64,000 nucleotides of DNA. Origin: Bugula neritina. Lineage: Eukaryota > Bryozoa > Gymnolaemata > Cheilostomatida > Bugulidae. The notes below the pieces were generated by a model, which was not told the DNA's origin, searched no databases, and saw nothing but the letters and a program-made list of their open reading frames with translations. The translations under genes and the position numbers were made by a program. The stretch lies in contig OZ037767.1 of the NCBI GenBank assembly GCA_964035545.1, forward strand, positions 5,083,680-5,147,679, written 5' to 3'. Below, piece by piece: positions 24,401 through 35,820 of the stretch. Every line of letters begins with the position of its first letter. Position 1 is the stretch's first letter.

Positions 24401-25843
24401 ATTTCTTCTCTGCCCTTTTAGTTTCAGTATCACAGTAATTAGTGTACTTGTATTTCTAATGTACCTACCACAATAAATTGTGCATTTCATGTTAATACTG
24501 TTTTAATGATTTGGTTTTTTGTATTTAGTACCCATCCATATCGTTCAAATTTTTCATTTCTTAACTCAGTGCATTGAATTTATCAAAAAACTGAATTTGA
24601 ATCACTAAATTAAAAAATAGTAAAGTTTTTAAAAAAGTAGAAAACTTTTTTGATTTCAAAAGCAATTAAATTATTTTATTAACACTCAACTAGTTTATTC
24701 AAAGAATGCATTACTTCAACTATTTTGTGATTTTTTGTTTTCAGTTTTTATTCTGGTTACTAAAATTAGTTTTGCTACTTTTTGGAATTCTTTGTTTTAG
24801 ATGAATGTTTATTACTCGCATTTTGAATATAAACAGTGCGCATGTACGAGTACACAATATATATGTATACCTGGATAGTTTATCCCTTATGAATAAATAT
24901 TGGTTCAGGATAATTAGAAGTTAGCTTTATTATTTCTATTCATGTTTTTCTATTTTAAACTTCTTATTTGTTTCCTACTATTTCCTTTTCGGAGCTAAAA
25001 ACACTGCCAAAGTACAAGGCTGTATTGGGGCCCTTTCAATGCTTGCAGCAGTTCAAGATAACATATGCTCTCTAGGGACCTTCAGTGCTCCACCAACTCA
25101 TCACCTGCACTTTATTTCTACTATATAAAGCTTGCACAATCTTTGAAATCAATACAAATAATGTGGACACAGTACTGTCCTTTACTCCTTAGAGTTGACT
25201 GGAGCATTCAGTCCATAACTGGACCAAATTTATCCACACATGTCTGTGTTAAGTTTAATGCTGCCTTTTTGCATCTTTCTAATTTAATGAAACATATTGA
25301 AAAAGTTTATTTTTCACTATCAAGTTTTGCAATTATGTAATGTTTTTATTTTATGTTAATAATGCAGTTTGAGTAAAAGATTCGTAGGTTGTGAATATAA
25401 ACGGAAAATGACGACCAGAAATTGCTGGCTAGTTTTTAGATTTCCACGTATCTGTTTCATGTAGCAAATATTTACTATACACAAATATACAAATACGTTT
25501 TAAATTTTAGCTTTTACATCCACAATATGTCATTTTCAAATAAGTGAAAATGGGGAAATTTCATTTTTTTTTCCTTTTGTAGAGATTTTAGAGCAATTTT
25601 TATTTGAATATATTCTTGAAATAGGCCGTTAAAGATGTAATTGCTTGTTTTTAACTTTATAGCATTTTAGTATGATTATTTGGTAATAATGTATATTTTC
25701 TAAAAAAACATTTGCTTGTTAGCTCAACATGTTAGAATTAGCAGAACTTTACTTGTGTTTGCAGAATCCGAGATGCAACTGATGACAATCAAAGATACTT
25801 GGAGTTCCTAAAGAAAGGATTAGAGATGGCAAATATTTCTTAA
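12469..25843 (+). CDS. SELENON: Selenoprotein N, complete, 10 exons, Sec at residue 449
   Basis: The exons are 12469-12708, 13032-13151, 15414-15545, 16054-16247, 16630-16785, 17131-17282, 17921-18168, 22743-22952, 23877-24070 and 25765-25843. They total 1725 nt, giving 574 residues if TGA at 22845 is read as Sec (human is about 590). Selenoprotein N is an ER-membrane redox protein that senses luminal calcium and acts with SERCA and ryanodine receptors. An acidic N-terminus precedes one membrane segment (about residues 46-66, [20 protein letters not shown]). An EF-hand loop follows ([12 protein letters not shown]), then [76 protein letters not shown] and [15 protein letters not shown]. Phases agree at every junction. 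Intron 2 uses a GC donor. Intron 7 (4.6 kb) hosts a hAT transposon. The SECIS lies 428 nt past the stop. Confidence 0.97.
13152..13157 (+). other. GC-AG intron donor (GCAAGT)
   Basis: Exon 2 of selenoprotein N ends AAC|GCAAGT. Using the nearest GT (13157) shifts the frame and meets a stop early in exon 3. The GC donor joins IDVN to VSITYDLP in frame. Confidence 0.8.
13635..14198. mobile_element. Solo LTR of an LTR retrotransposon (564 bp) with 5-bp target duplication
   Basis: It begins TGTAACGG and ends CCACTACA, so the termini are inverted (TGTA...TACA). It is flanked by perfect CAATG duplications at 13630-13634 and 14199-14203. Inside, in plus orientation, are a TATA box (TATATAAG, 13892-13899) and an AATAAA at 14106-14111, the promoter and poly(A) layout of an LTR. 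There is no internal coding region, so this is a solo LTR left by recombination. The TGTAACGG start suggests a Gypsy-type element, but that is inference. Confidence 0.85.
14208..14654. mobile_element. MITE with TTA target duplication (447 bp), Harbinger-like
   Basis: The terminal inverted repeats are agttgcgtttatacct at 14208-14223 and its exact complement at 14639-14654. TTA flanks the element on both sides (14205-14207, 14655-14657). A three-base TWA duplication is typical of PIF/Harbinger elements. There is no transposase. It sits 4 bp beyond the target duplication of the solo LTR at 13635-14198. Confidence 0.8.
16433..16531. repeat. CA-rich minisatellite (23-bp unit)
   Basis: Tandem units of acacacaacaaacacacgcat plus ac and shorter CA runs, in selenoprotein N intron 4. 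Confidence 0.9.
16941..17120. repeat. 31-bp minisatellite abutting a splice acceptor
   Basis: About six copies of a 31-bp unit (ctgaaactgtcccatcactg then tcatgtgacat), with a few substitutions, ending 10 bp before the acceptor of selenoprotein N exon 6 (17131). The array replaces the normal polypyrimidine environment of that acceptor. Confidence 0.92.
18721..18740. repeat. C-rich tract
   Basis: A run of ten C followed by tcccc, in an AT-rich intron of selenoprotein N. On the other strand it could form G-quadruplex-type structure. Confidence 0.85.
19640..21700 (+). CDS. hAT transposase (ZBED5/GTF2IRD2/EPM2AIP1-like), 604 residues, apparently intact
   Basis: Two exons, 19640-19976 and 20223-21700, join in frame (KKG|KPFMDG) across a 246-bp intron with a GC donor (GCAAGT) and AG acceptor. 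The N-terminus has a BED-type zinc finger (CLECNTT...SHYEMKHG). The catalytic core includes [17 protein letters not shown] and [11 protein letters not shown], and then [13 protein letters not shown] and [10 protein letters not shown], typical of hAT RNase H-like domains. The end has the hAT dimerisation region ([35 protein letters not shown]). There are no internal stops. It catalyses cut-and-paste transposition. The intron may itself have come from insertion of the tRNA-derived SINE it contains. It resembles domesticated vertebrate proteins of this family, but its terminal repeats show it is still part of an element. Confidence 0.93.
20091..20190 (+). mobile_element. tRNA-derived SINE (family B), copy 1, inside the hAT intron
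   Basis: The head resembles a tRNA: ggttcctgtggtgtaatggt, tagcac, anticodon-like loop tttgcaa between ctgg and ccag, and a box B-like gggtttgattccc. The acceptor stem does not pair well, and an unrelated AT-rich tail follows, so this is a SINE head or tRNA pseudogene, not a working tRNA. The 5' part is closest to tRNA-Gln, while the loop would read TGC. Confidence 0.7.
21928..22742. repeat. Rest of selenoprotein N intron 7, with a C-rich tract at 22551-22583
   Basis: AT-rich intron sequence with one long pyrimidine block (runs of 5-6 C separated by t). I see no exon before the acceptor at 22741-22742. Confidence 0.6.
22845..22847 (+). other. SELENON: Selenocysteine codon (TGA) in DQSCUGS
   Basis: In-frame TGA, codon 35 of exon 8 and residue 449 of the protein. 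Flanking residues WGALDDQSC and GSARTLRE match the selenoprotein N Sec site, whose SCUG motif resembles the GCUG centre of thioredoxin reductases. The frame remains open to the true TAA stop at 25841, and a SECIS is present, so this is recoding and not a nonsense mutation. Confidence 0.97.
22854..22892 (+). promoter_or_regulatory. SELENON: Selenocysteine redefinition element (SRE) hairpin after the Sec codon
   Basis: Starting 6 nt after the TGA, 22854-22861 (gcccgcac) pairs with 22885-22892. After one A-A mismatch, 22863-22869 pairs with 22877-22883 (one G-T), closing a 7-nt loop. This gives 15 pairs in a GC-rich block within an AT-rich gene. A stimulating stem-loop at this position is known in vertebrate selenoprotein N mRNAs, where it raises UGA readthrough. 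The bases also encode conserved residues, so part of the conservation is due to the protein. Confidence 0.85.
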
Positions 25844-26390
25844 AAGTTATATTGTTGACTATTTAGTTTGTCATACTTTTCTATCTTTAAACGTCTGAAT
25901 TCTATAGCAACTTACTAATAAGAATTTTTTCCTTTTTATGTTTACTTCCAGCGCTGTTTTATATTTTCAACCAGATCTGCTTTTATTGCTGACATATCAT
26001 ATTGTATCGTTCAGTTCAAATCATTTTCTATTTTTACTGGGTTTGTAATGAATGCTCAAACTTATTTTTACATATTTTGTAACTTCTCTTTACTGCCAAC
26101 ATGCCAACGACGAATGTGAATTTTTTTCTTATTCTACATTGGGAGATTATTTGATACTATTATTTGACAATCCAGTGCATAATAATTTTCAATATTACTT
26201 AATTACTCTCATTAATTTATTTACTGCCAAGCTTGTTTATTAATTTGCTGTACTTTTTCCATTTATTTGGTATATGGTAACCTATGACGATGATTTTGCA
26301 AACTTTCAAAGACAAAATCGTTTGATGTTTTTCTACCATATATAAATTAAATAGCGGAGGCAGGGCAAATTCCTTGTATACAAAAATAAA
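25844..26390 (+). other. SELENON: 3' UTR of selenoprotein N
   Basis: From the TAA at 25841-25843 to a poly(A) signal AATAAA at 26385-26390. It contains the SECIS and no other exon. Confidence 0.8.
26271..26342 (+). promoter_or_regulatory. SELENON: SECIS element
   Basis: Helix I is tatatggta (26271-26279) with taccatata (26334-26342), nine pairs. An internal loop follows (26280-26284 and 26327-26333). The non-Watson-Crick quartet is TGAC (26285-26288) opposite TGAT (26323-26326), with the diagnostic G.A and A.G pairs. Helix II has ten pairs, 26289-26298 with 26313-26322. The apical loop 26299-26312 carries the unpaired AA (26300-26301), 12 nt after ATGA, the usual spacing. This structure recruits SBP2 and the Sec-specific elongation factor. 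Confidence 0.93.
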
Positions 26391-26461
26391 CTGTTTTCTA
26401 AAGCTAATTGTAACTTTTTTGTGCTAGCTAATTTAGAAACCAAGTAACATCTTCTAATGTG

Positions 26462-26540
26462 CATGTTTGTGTAAAAATTTCCCCTGTACAGACCTCCAAA
26501 GCTGGTGTGCTAACCAATACACTACAGGGGTTACTGGGTA
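26462..26540 (-). mobile_element. tRNA-derived SINE (family B), copy 2, degraded
   Basis: On the minus strand: cctgtagtgtattggttagc, then acaccagctttggaggtc and aatttttacacaaacatg. It matches the tRNA-like head at 20091-20150 and the tttttacac tail shared with the copy near 30110. Confidence 0.5.
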
Positions 26541-29069
26541 ATCTTGACACTACAGTTTGTAATTCTAGAGTGAAGGTAGCAAAACCATTTGCTAGACTTT
26601 GACCTTATGTTACCAGAAGTTTTAATTGCTGTCTAGACAGGTGGTTTGAAGAATAATCATTAATGGCATTTATAATATTATAGTAGCTAAAATTGTTTTG
26701 CTGATAGTCATTAAGACAGAGAGATAATCATCACAAAATGAAAATGTATTGATGACATGATTGTGTTAGATGCACAACTGATCAAGAAGTTTATAATAAC
26801 ACTGATCATACATACCATTAGTTTTCTGCTGAAATAGACTGTTATGTAACAACTAGCATTAAAATATTGTTATTTTGTTTTCAAATAGACTTCTGTCTTC
26901 GCTCATTGTTATTTAAGACAAAGACTTACTTGAGTTAATGAAGTTTTCACTCGAAGCCTCTTATAACTAATTACAGAAAGTTTTAATGCTGAACTTTCAA
27001 ATTAACTTTTATATAACTTTCTGTAAGTAGTAAAGTTAAAAGCATTTTTAAATGAAATTCAAATTTGGCTTGTCTGAGATAAAAAGTTTGAGTTAAAAGT
27101 TTGTCTGAGAGTAGCAAAGCACTGATATTTCAGTATAACAGCCAGACTAATATGTTGGTTGTGTTTTTTTTTATAAATATCCCTGCTTTTTATTATATTA
27201 TTTGTTGATCTGAAGTGGATGATAGATACCTTATCCAGGAACACAATGATAGATTGGAAAATCAGCTTCACTGATAATTTAATTCTGTAAATACCAGAAA
27301 ATACATTCATATTTGGGTTTCTTGCATTAAATTTGTTTCTTCACTTTAAGCTATAAATGAAAGTGTGAAAAAGACAATAGGCCCTATATCTTATATAACT
27401 CAACAAAAATAATAGTGCTGCGGCATTATAGCAAATTTATCTGCAACTGCTTTAATGTTGTACCAACACTTTAGTAACATTTATTAAAACTACGAGAATG
27501 TCCTGCTTCTACTCAACCATGTGGTAGAAAAGCAGACCTATTAGGAGCGTTTTAGTCCATAGAGAATAACTTATACTGACAATGAGAAGTAGATCTTGTC
27601 TGATTAGTTTCCTTATGTAAATTAAAGCTGCAATTTCTCTACACAATTCATGATATTTATCAAAATGCATTAAAGCAGGGGAGAATAGTGTTCATTGAGC
27701 TGGTAATATTATATAATAATTTAAACTATTTATATTTGGACTACTTTGCAAGGCCTTCATTTCCTCCCTAATGGCAACAACTTTGAATCAAGCTGTGCCT
27801 TCGAGCACAAAATATTCGCGTTGACCCAACAGACTCTGCATGGTATAAATTAAACAACAAGTTAGTGTACTTTTCAAGGAAAAGTCTTCGCATGGTGTGT
27901 GTTTCATGAAATGACAATCTTAGTCGCACTGTCTGGAACTCTTATTGTATTCGCCATTTATTAACCAATCAGCAGCCAACACATGATTGCCTCATTGATG
28001 TACATTAATTAAAACGCTGCCAAATTTCCGAATTCAATTAAAACTACGTGAAAATATTCACCTACTATATGCACAAACAAGCCACATTAATTCCATCGGC
28101 AATTGTTAAGTTCAATGATCGATGAGCGGTGAACTTAATTTCGCTATTCATGAGGAAGAATAAGTCCCAAGATAGTCTCAGGACCTGCCCATACAATTAG
28201 AACTTTTAAATACTGGCATCATCACCAATAAAGTGGACTTCTACGCTTTGCATGTAGTTTGTTAATCAATCTAATTATGATAGCAGTAAATATGATTTTA
28301 TATCCAATACTTAGAGTAGTAGGTGTAACGCCCTAAACTAACAAGTTCTGTGCTCAGTCATTTAGGGTGGAGATGGCAGATGTGTAATAATCTATAAATA
28401 GTTTTCCTCTCAACATGCAGCTGGTCTGTTATAAATGTGAATTAGTTAAAATCCCAGAAGTTAATTTAAATTTGAAAGTGATGTAGTAACTCCTTAATAT
28501 CAATACTAAGTAGTTGGCTACTACTGAATATTAATACTAAGTGCTACTGTTGATAAGATGTGTCTCTCTGCCTTGTTATATTGTGCATTTACAGTATTGT
28601 GTGCTCTAGAATTCAATTGCTTGGCACCACAATAAAATTACACACACACACACACGCACACGCACATAACATTTGCATTTTTATATAATGTTGGTAACTG
28701 GTTGTATAAAAAGTAGATCTTTTTTAGCAAAATCCAATTTTCAATAACCTAACTTGAAGTTTTTTATGGTAATAGTGCCTTTCACTCGTTTACCAAAAAA
28801 TATAAGACTATACGGCAAAAGCAGATAGGTTTCCTAAAACTGCATGATTTTTCTAAAATGCTTATGAATCACATAATTTATACTGCAGTGATACAATAGG
28901 CATGCACGTGCTTTTACCAATCAAGTCCCAGCCTCCTACCGCAGGCAATTTATCCAGTGAACAAGCAGTACTCTTACACCAATCATGCTTTGTATTGATT
29001 TAAATTTGTTGCCAAGCATTTTGTTGGTTTAAGAATGACTTTAATGCAACTTAGTTGGACTACAAATGG
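26541..29069. other. Intergenic region; only a short CA repeat recognised
   Basis: About 2.5 kb of AT-rich DNA between selenoprotein N and the small secreted-peptide gene. A (CA)n-type microsatellite lies near 28639-28668. No exon or larger mobile element was recognised. Confidence 0.5.
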
Positions 29070-29077
29070 TATAAAAG
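29070..29077 (+). promoter_or_regulatory. TATA box of the secreted-peptide gene
   Basis: TATAAAAG, about 25-30 bp before the probable transcription start near 29100. The non-coding first exon then runs to the donor at 29186|gtaata. Confidence 0.65.
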
Positions 29078-29918
29078 TCAGCAAAACTATGATCTCAGAC
29101 ATTCGCTGTCAGAAAATACTCTGGAAGAGCAACGAGCTATTAACTCTAGTATCGAAAACGAGTCGTTATACCAGATTTTGTGAAAGGTAATAATTTAACT
29201 TCCAGAATTTTATTTCACTAATTTTAGTGCCTGCAGTTTACAGTTAGCAGTTACAAAATAATATTTTCTGAATTTTTTAGTTTATTTTAATAGGAATATT
29301 CTTGATATTAGTTTTTTTCACATAGCCTTTCACCTGCATTTTAAAAAGTAGTTTTATTAGATTTGAACACAAGTTTCATTGGCTTAGAATACCAGTATGT
29401 GAAATTGTATTTACTCAACAGCTTATTTATAATGCTGAAATTAGCTAAATAATTGTCACGGTTTTAATATTTATATTTGAAAAACTACCCTTTTGTTGAG
29501 CTAGAAATTCTTAGAAAAACAGTGAAAAGGCTAATAGCCTAGAGGTTATTGGTAATCTATTATGGCAAGGCATATGTAAATGCGTCTGGCCAAAGATTGC
29601 AACAGTGAATACTATATTGGGCCACAAGTTTATGGCACCTACTTTATTTCCAACATTAAATGCTTGCATGGAAGAACTTTGTTTAAACAGTAAATAATCT
29701 GTAATGGGAAAACAATGCAGGTTGTTTCATTCAAATTTACATTCAATGGTGTCATCATAACATTTACTACAAATAGTAAAACCATTACACAGGTGGATAC
29801 AACAGATCATTCAAGTATCAAAAAGTTATCTGGAGACTTTGGGACGGTTCATTCTGCATGAAAAGTAGTGGTAATCATGAATAATTTACTCTTTCTAGAA
29901 CATTCCATAACAGGAAGA

Positions 29919-30498
29919 ATGAGGGTCATCATCATACTTTGCCTACTCGGACTGAGCTCAGCCATGTTTGTGAAAAGAACAAAGCCCGTCTACTTTACAC
30001 CTCTGCAACCACACGAATGTCTTTTTGCTTGCCTCTTCTGCTTTCCGGTAAGTTCCATACTAACCTGTCTAATATTGAGCAAAGTATATATTTTATAGAA
30101 CACTATAGTGTAGTGATTCTCCAGTAGCCCTCTTTAGTTTGCAAGTTGGAAGTCTGTGAGTTTGATACCGGGTGGAAGCAGAAGTTTTTACACATCTGTA
30201 TATATTTAAACATTTCTGTAAGACAACTTAGATGCCCCTTGTTGTCACACAACTGTGTTATTTCATCATCTGAAGTTTCCTTGCATGCAGCAACACATTT
30301 TACATTGGCAAACTATGGTTTCAGGAACCTCAGGCTGAGAACACTTTATTGGACTGCTCTAACAACTTCTGTCTGGAACTGGAGGATCCAGCCGTGAACA
30401 CCATTACACAGACCAGATCCTGTCAGCTCTTTAGTGACAGAGAAGCTCTTTATGCTTTAATCAGAGATTTCTATAGTAGCCCAGATGAAACACCATAA
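29919..30498 (+). CDS. Small secreted six-cysteine peptide, 100 residues, family unknown
   Basis: Coding exons 29919-30047 and 30325-30498 join in phase 0. A non-coding exon ends at 29186 and the coding exon begins at 29914 after ccataacag. The start is the first ATG after that acceptor. Residues 1-15 (MRVIIILCLLGLSSA) form a clear signal peptide, followed by a possible dibasic site (MFVKR|TKPVYF). The mature part has six cysteines spaced C-x3-C-x2-C-x12-C-x4-C-x16-C and ends in an acidic tail (SSPDETP). Its own TATA box and poly(A) signal and compact structure suggest a highly expressed secreted factor such as a hormone-like or defence peptide. That is inference: I do not recognise the family. 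The intron holds a SINE-like repeat. Confidence 0.8.
30101..30205 (+). mobile_element. tRNA-derived SINE (family B), copy 3, in the peptide-gene intron
   Basis: Shares agtttgcaagttggaagtct, gtgagtttgataccgggtgg and tttttacac with the family B copy at 20091. The head is degraded. Confidence 0.5.
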
Positions 30499-30638
30499 AC
30501 CACACCAAGATATTTCAAATACTATTGAACTTTATGCTCAGATATGGGTGAATGTTTTGTATGTATTTCTCTTTGCAAATCTTATTAATATAAAGGTGTA
30601 TGGGTTCTTCTTTATTTGCAGTGTTGTTACATTTTGCC

Positions 30639-30644
30639 AATAAA
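30639..30644 (+). terminator. Poly(A) signal of the peptide gene
   Basis: AATAAA 141 nt after the stop codon. Confidence 0.7.
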
Positions 30645-33600
30645 CTATTTTAATAATTTAAATGAGGGATTCTTCAGCTACTTCCTGCAAATACAAAACT
30701 TTAAAAATCCAAAATAGTTTGCCTATAATTCCATAAACACCAGAAAACTGAGAGTAGTATGTAGTAAACATAACACGAAGTTATCTAATGTTTTGGTTAA
30801 AAATGCATTTATAACTGCTTCCATTTGCATGAAAATTAATTTATGCTACAAGATGAAATAACAATTACTTTGTGCGATAACATGAATTTCTACAAAAAGG
30901 AATCTTTAAACTTTTTTATCATAAAAAACTTGAGACCTGGTTTTTACTTGCTGTAAAAGCATATTGACAAAAGACTAAAGTGTCTAAAAGTAGTACATGT
31001 ACATTTAACCTCCTACATAATGCATTTATAAGACACCGTTATCTTTTAAAACATATTATTTCTGACGCACTTGTATATTTTAACATAAAATTTATTCTGT
31101 AATAGTCTCAAACTTCCTGATTGTATAAAAAGCAGCAGAAAAGCTTTTAGAATGCTTTTAATAATAATTTAAGAATGCACTTTAGTAAGCAATTGTGAGC
31201 ACATATAATGACCGAGACAATGCATAGACTCTTTTCTCCATTGGGATTTGTACGGATAGTACTATGGATTATAAAAACCAAACAGTGATAATTATTTTAA
31301 GCATTGCAACTCAAATAAAGTCAATTAGCTGTTATGTTAATTTACTGCTGCCGTGTTAATAGTGAGAGATATGTTACTTTTAATTGCTTTTACTACGTAA
31401 GTTTATTTAGGAATTGTAAAACTAAAGCTGTTAGTTTCATACAGCGGCATTAGCCTACTTATTCTAAAAGAGATATATTATTGTATTGCGTAGGTTATGG
31501 ATAGGTTTTAGAAAGGCAGTTAGAAGCTATAGTAGAGAAACTCATTAATAGCCTTTTAATCATTTACTTCAAATGAAATTAGAGTTACTGTCCATCATTG
31601 TTGCTGTTAATGCAGAAGGCCAGTCTTTTGCATTCAAAAGTGTCATTAGCAAACACTTGAGTGCACTTGCTCACATTTGCTCACTTACTCACAGGTTGAA
31701 ATTATAACTTAATAATCTTAAATCGTGTTATGAAACTAATAAATAGGTTGTTGGACTCTGAACGCTGCGTTCCCGACTAAAGGTTATAAAGTGACGCAAG
31801 TTCCTGTGGCCAAGTGGCATCTAACAGATGATGGTCAGGAATAGCCATACTTGATACAAAATAGATATGAAGCTATGAACCTGTATAAGAAAATGCATTG
31901 AGGTGCTTACTGTAATTGTAATATGTAATAAACTATTTCAAACGAGTGACACCTTTTGCCAATTGGTTTGTTTTTTAGACAATTTCTCTCTCAGGATATT
32001 TTCTTTTCTTCAATTATATATGTATTAAAAAATAATAAAACAATACAGTAACATTTATATTTATATGCTGAGAGGAAAATATTATTCCTTTAACATGGCA
32101 AATCCAGTTAATTATTTACATACAATTGTTCATCACTCCAATACTCAGCGTATGAACAAGTTTATTCTATGGATCTGAACTTGTCCAAGCTCAACAACAT
32201 GTGGTATATAATGTCATTATATTTTGAGACACAATAGGATGCTGCAGGGACAAAAAATAACGCACCAGGCAGCTGTCCAGAAAAATAAATTTAAATTGTT
32301 CCATTTAGCTTCCTGGACAGAGTAGAGCAAATGGAATTAAAAATGAATGATATTAACTTTCCGATACACCAAAATAAAAAATACCAATAAACGTTATATT
32401 GATGTGTATAATAGTAATAATATTCCTATCATCAAATATAGTTTAGAAATCTATGCTTTGCTCAGTGTAAAAATGTGTTGCCGTCATCGCAGAAAAAGTT
32501 TGATAGGAAGGAAATTATTAGCAGTGCCAAAATTCTTAGAAACAATAATAAGCAGACGCAAAAAATAAAATGCGTCGCGTCTTGGTTATTTATTGTCATC
32601 AAACTCTTTTCCCAAATAAACAGCACTCAATTCAACATTTTATATATAAATACATGTTTGTGTATATAAAATATTTGCAACTGTTTGAAAGAGTAGCTTT
32701 TGGCTACTGGGTTTACATCTGACATTGAAAGAACCATGTGACGCCAATCTGGCTGGTTGAGTTCCTTGAAAAGCAGTTGAAGTAACCAATGCGCATTCTT
32801 CCCCCAGTTGTTTTGTCAGCGCATGGTTATTGCAAGAGCAGTGAAGTCAGGTGCTAGAAATAACAATCATTATACAGTGTACAAAGAATTGCACTTGATA
32901 ATTGTGGAAAGCAGTATAAAATAAAATTTTTGAATAATCAAATATAAACAAACAAAAATAGTAAATGCAAGCAATTTTTGTATATATAGGATACTGCTGA
33001 ATGCAACCACAAGGTATGACATGTACTTTCAAGGATTTACATGAAACACAATTAAAAAACAATGGGGGGGGGGCTATGTCAAGTATCTATATATATAATT
33101 TTAAATTTTTATTTTATCAATAACTATAGGCTGAAATAGCAACCTATATCAAATAATTACTAGCATCTACAAATAATAACGATGAATTGAATGTTATCAA
33201 AAAAACTATTCTAGATTGGATTAAATAATGACAGCTTGATAATAATCAAGCTTTGTTAAGTGTTGTTACATGCATCTATATGGCCTTGAAGGATAGTGTT
33301 CAGTAAAACAAAACAGCTAGGCTATGGCAGTATTTTTACATACAGAGGCTCTGGTTAAAGTGGTTTTTAAATAAAGTTAACAAGTGTAGTATCACAGTAT
33401 GTCAAAGGCGAAATAGGTATTGGTAGCCGCAGTTCTATCACATATTTGTTGCATGAGAGATAGTCCTCTTGCAAAATCAAACTATCCCGCCCCCAACCTA
33501 AACGGAAACTAAAAATTATAAACCCAGGCTAGGCAAAAACCTAAAAAACTGTACCTATAAGTGAAATAATTTTGTATATTTAAATATGTCATTAGAAAGT

Positions 33601-35820
33601 TATTATCTTTGTATTCAATTATACAAAAGGAATAAAATGATTAGAAAATATTATTTATTAGCTTGGAATTAATATATTATTATGAGATTCATGTCAAAAT
33701 TCTCAATTGAAATCAAACACATTATACGGCAGCTTATGCACCTATAGATACTAAATCTGTTGAAATAGAGGGAAGTACAGCATATAACTTAAACAACTTG
33801 GACTAGTTCTTCAGCTGCTGCTGCTAATTATATTGTTTGAAATGGCTTTTCTCTTATAAAATGCTGCAGTAAAAACAGATGAAACAAATTTAGAGATAAA
33901 AGATAACACCAGACATTGCTCTAGATTCTAGAATTAACTGTTGTGTCGGTATATTCATAAACATCTTTTCGATTTTTCTGTAGGCGCTGAAACTTTCTCA
34001 ATGCCATTTCCACATCAAAATCTCTTGCAACTAACATTATTTGTACTTTAATTTTTTTGACGTTGAATTTACTCTACCCAAGTAGTTGGTCACTGGTCCA
34101 CCATATTATTTTGAAAAAGGAAAATTATCATAGCTAATGGGCTTTCTCACATGAGTCATCATGACCAGATGAAAGGAATTTTGGTGATGCTGTATATTTT
34201 TCCCTTGGCAGCTTTCGCAGCCAATAACATTGTTCTACTGTCATTAAAACACCTAATAAGACTGACACAAGGCTGCAGGTGCTACTCTTATACTTGGTTG
34301 TAGCATCTTGCTGGACACATTATATTCCACAGAACATCTGCAGAGCATAGAGTGCATTATGCAGCCTCATAAACTTAATATAGTGACATCTTAATAAAAC
34401 ACAGTCATGTGTTAAAGCTTAAAAATTTGTAATCTTTGGCTTATTTTACTTATTTCACTTCCATAGTCTAAATTCTTTCAATTTTCAGAAAAATTGTAAT
34501 AAGGGCGTCAGATGGACCCATTAAAAATTAATTTTATGCTCGACTTTTTACAAAGCCACAAACTCCTTAAAGCTTCTTGACTGTTTTTTTGTGGAATAAT
34601 TATTAAAGCTTTAGTTTTGCTTAACTTTGATATTTTTGATATATAACTTTTATACTTTAGGACATGTCTAGAGCATTAAAGCTAATTAATATTTATTGCT
34701 ATGTTTATTTTTAGAGAAAAGAATTTGCAAATACGACACATTTAGATTCTAACTTTGATATATATATATATTGAACATATATGTGTATATTGTTATTAAG
34801 TATGAAATTATGGCTATGGTACATAGATGAATTACTGTAATTATTATGTCACTGTTCCAATAAGAATAATGATTTCGGTAGAACTTTACATATTCATTGA
34901 TTGAGCGCTTTAAACAATTATTATATTTTCAATATATTATAATGCATGTTATATGTTCATATCTGAATTCTTTTGTAGCTTACTGGCACATGTCATAGCA
35001 TTACAACAATCCCACAGAATATTACTGCTCCAAACAGGCTTCGTGATAAAGTGAGCGGTGTTACTTTATTTAGCATGCAATCAACATTTGTGTTAGTGAA
35101 TTATATTCCACCCAACATGTACTACACACACATTAAAAAAACCTTTGCTATTTACAACTGTTTGCCTTTCAAATGATACGCATTTAAATACAATAATTTA
35201 TCACGCATTTTAAAGAAAAATAACTAATTTAAAATGCAGTATTTCATAGTCAGATGATTGAACCACCTCCAAGCCATAGAAAAGTCTTTTCAAGGTTATG
35301 AAGAATAACTCCTAGAATTAGCAGTTTGAAAACAACCGTCTTTAATGACATCACCAGAAACTTTATTCATATGGCCGTTTTTTGACTGCAGGTAGTCATA
35401 TATAAAGCTGCAAAAATGAAATCAAGATGGCTATTTATGGGCATACTTTTGTCCACAAAAATTGCTATCTAACTAAGTTGACTCATAAAAAATAATTTAC
35501 ATTGCAATTAATATTTAGATAAAAGACATGCAAAAACCATGGTGTGCGAAAAGAATTTCACCATCCGACTCCCTGGTGTGTTGTTTTTGGCAGCGTTCAA
35601 AATGTCAGAAGTTCAATGTCAATTACAACAGATGATAATTAGCTAGAACAATAAATATTACCTTCATTATGCTGTTTTGATAGCTCAAATGAAATGTACT
35701 TATTATTTTATCAGAAGTTTTGTCAAAGGTCATGCGAATTTATGAGTTTACAGAATTTCACTGATGACTCAATAGAGAACTAAAAAGTTTGCTTGGAGTT
35801 TCTCTATAACTTGTTAAGGG
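30645..35820. other. Intergenic region without recognisable genes
   Basis: About 5.2 kb, AT-rich. Short open frames near 32.3-32.7 kb and 32.85-33.06 kb have no protein-family features or splice context. A G-rich run lies near 33064-33073 and a short (TA)n near 34757. No mobile element was identified with confidence. Confidence 0.5.
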
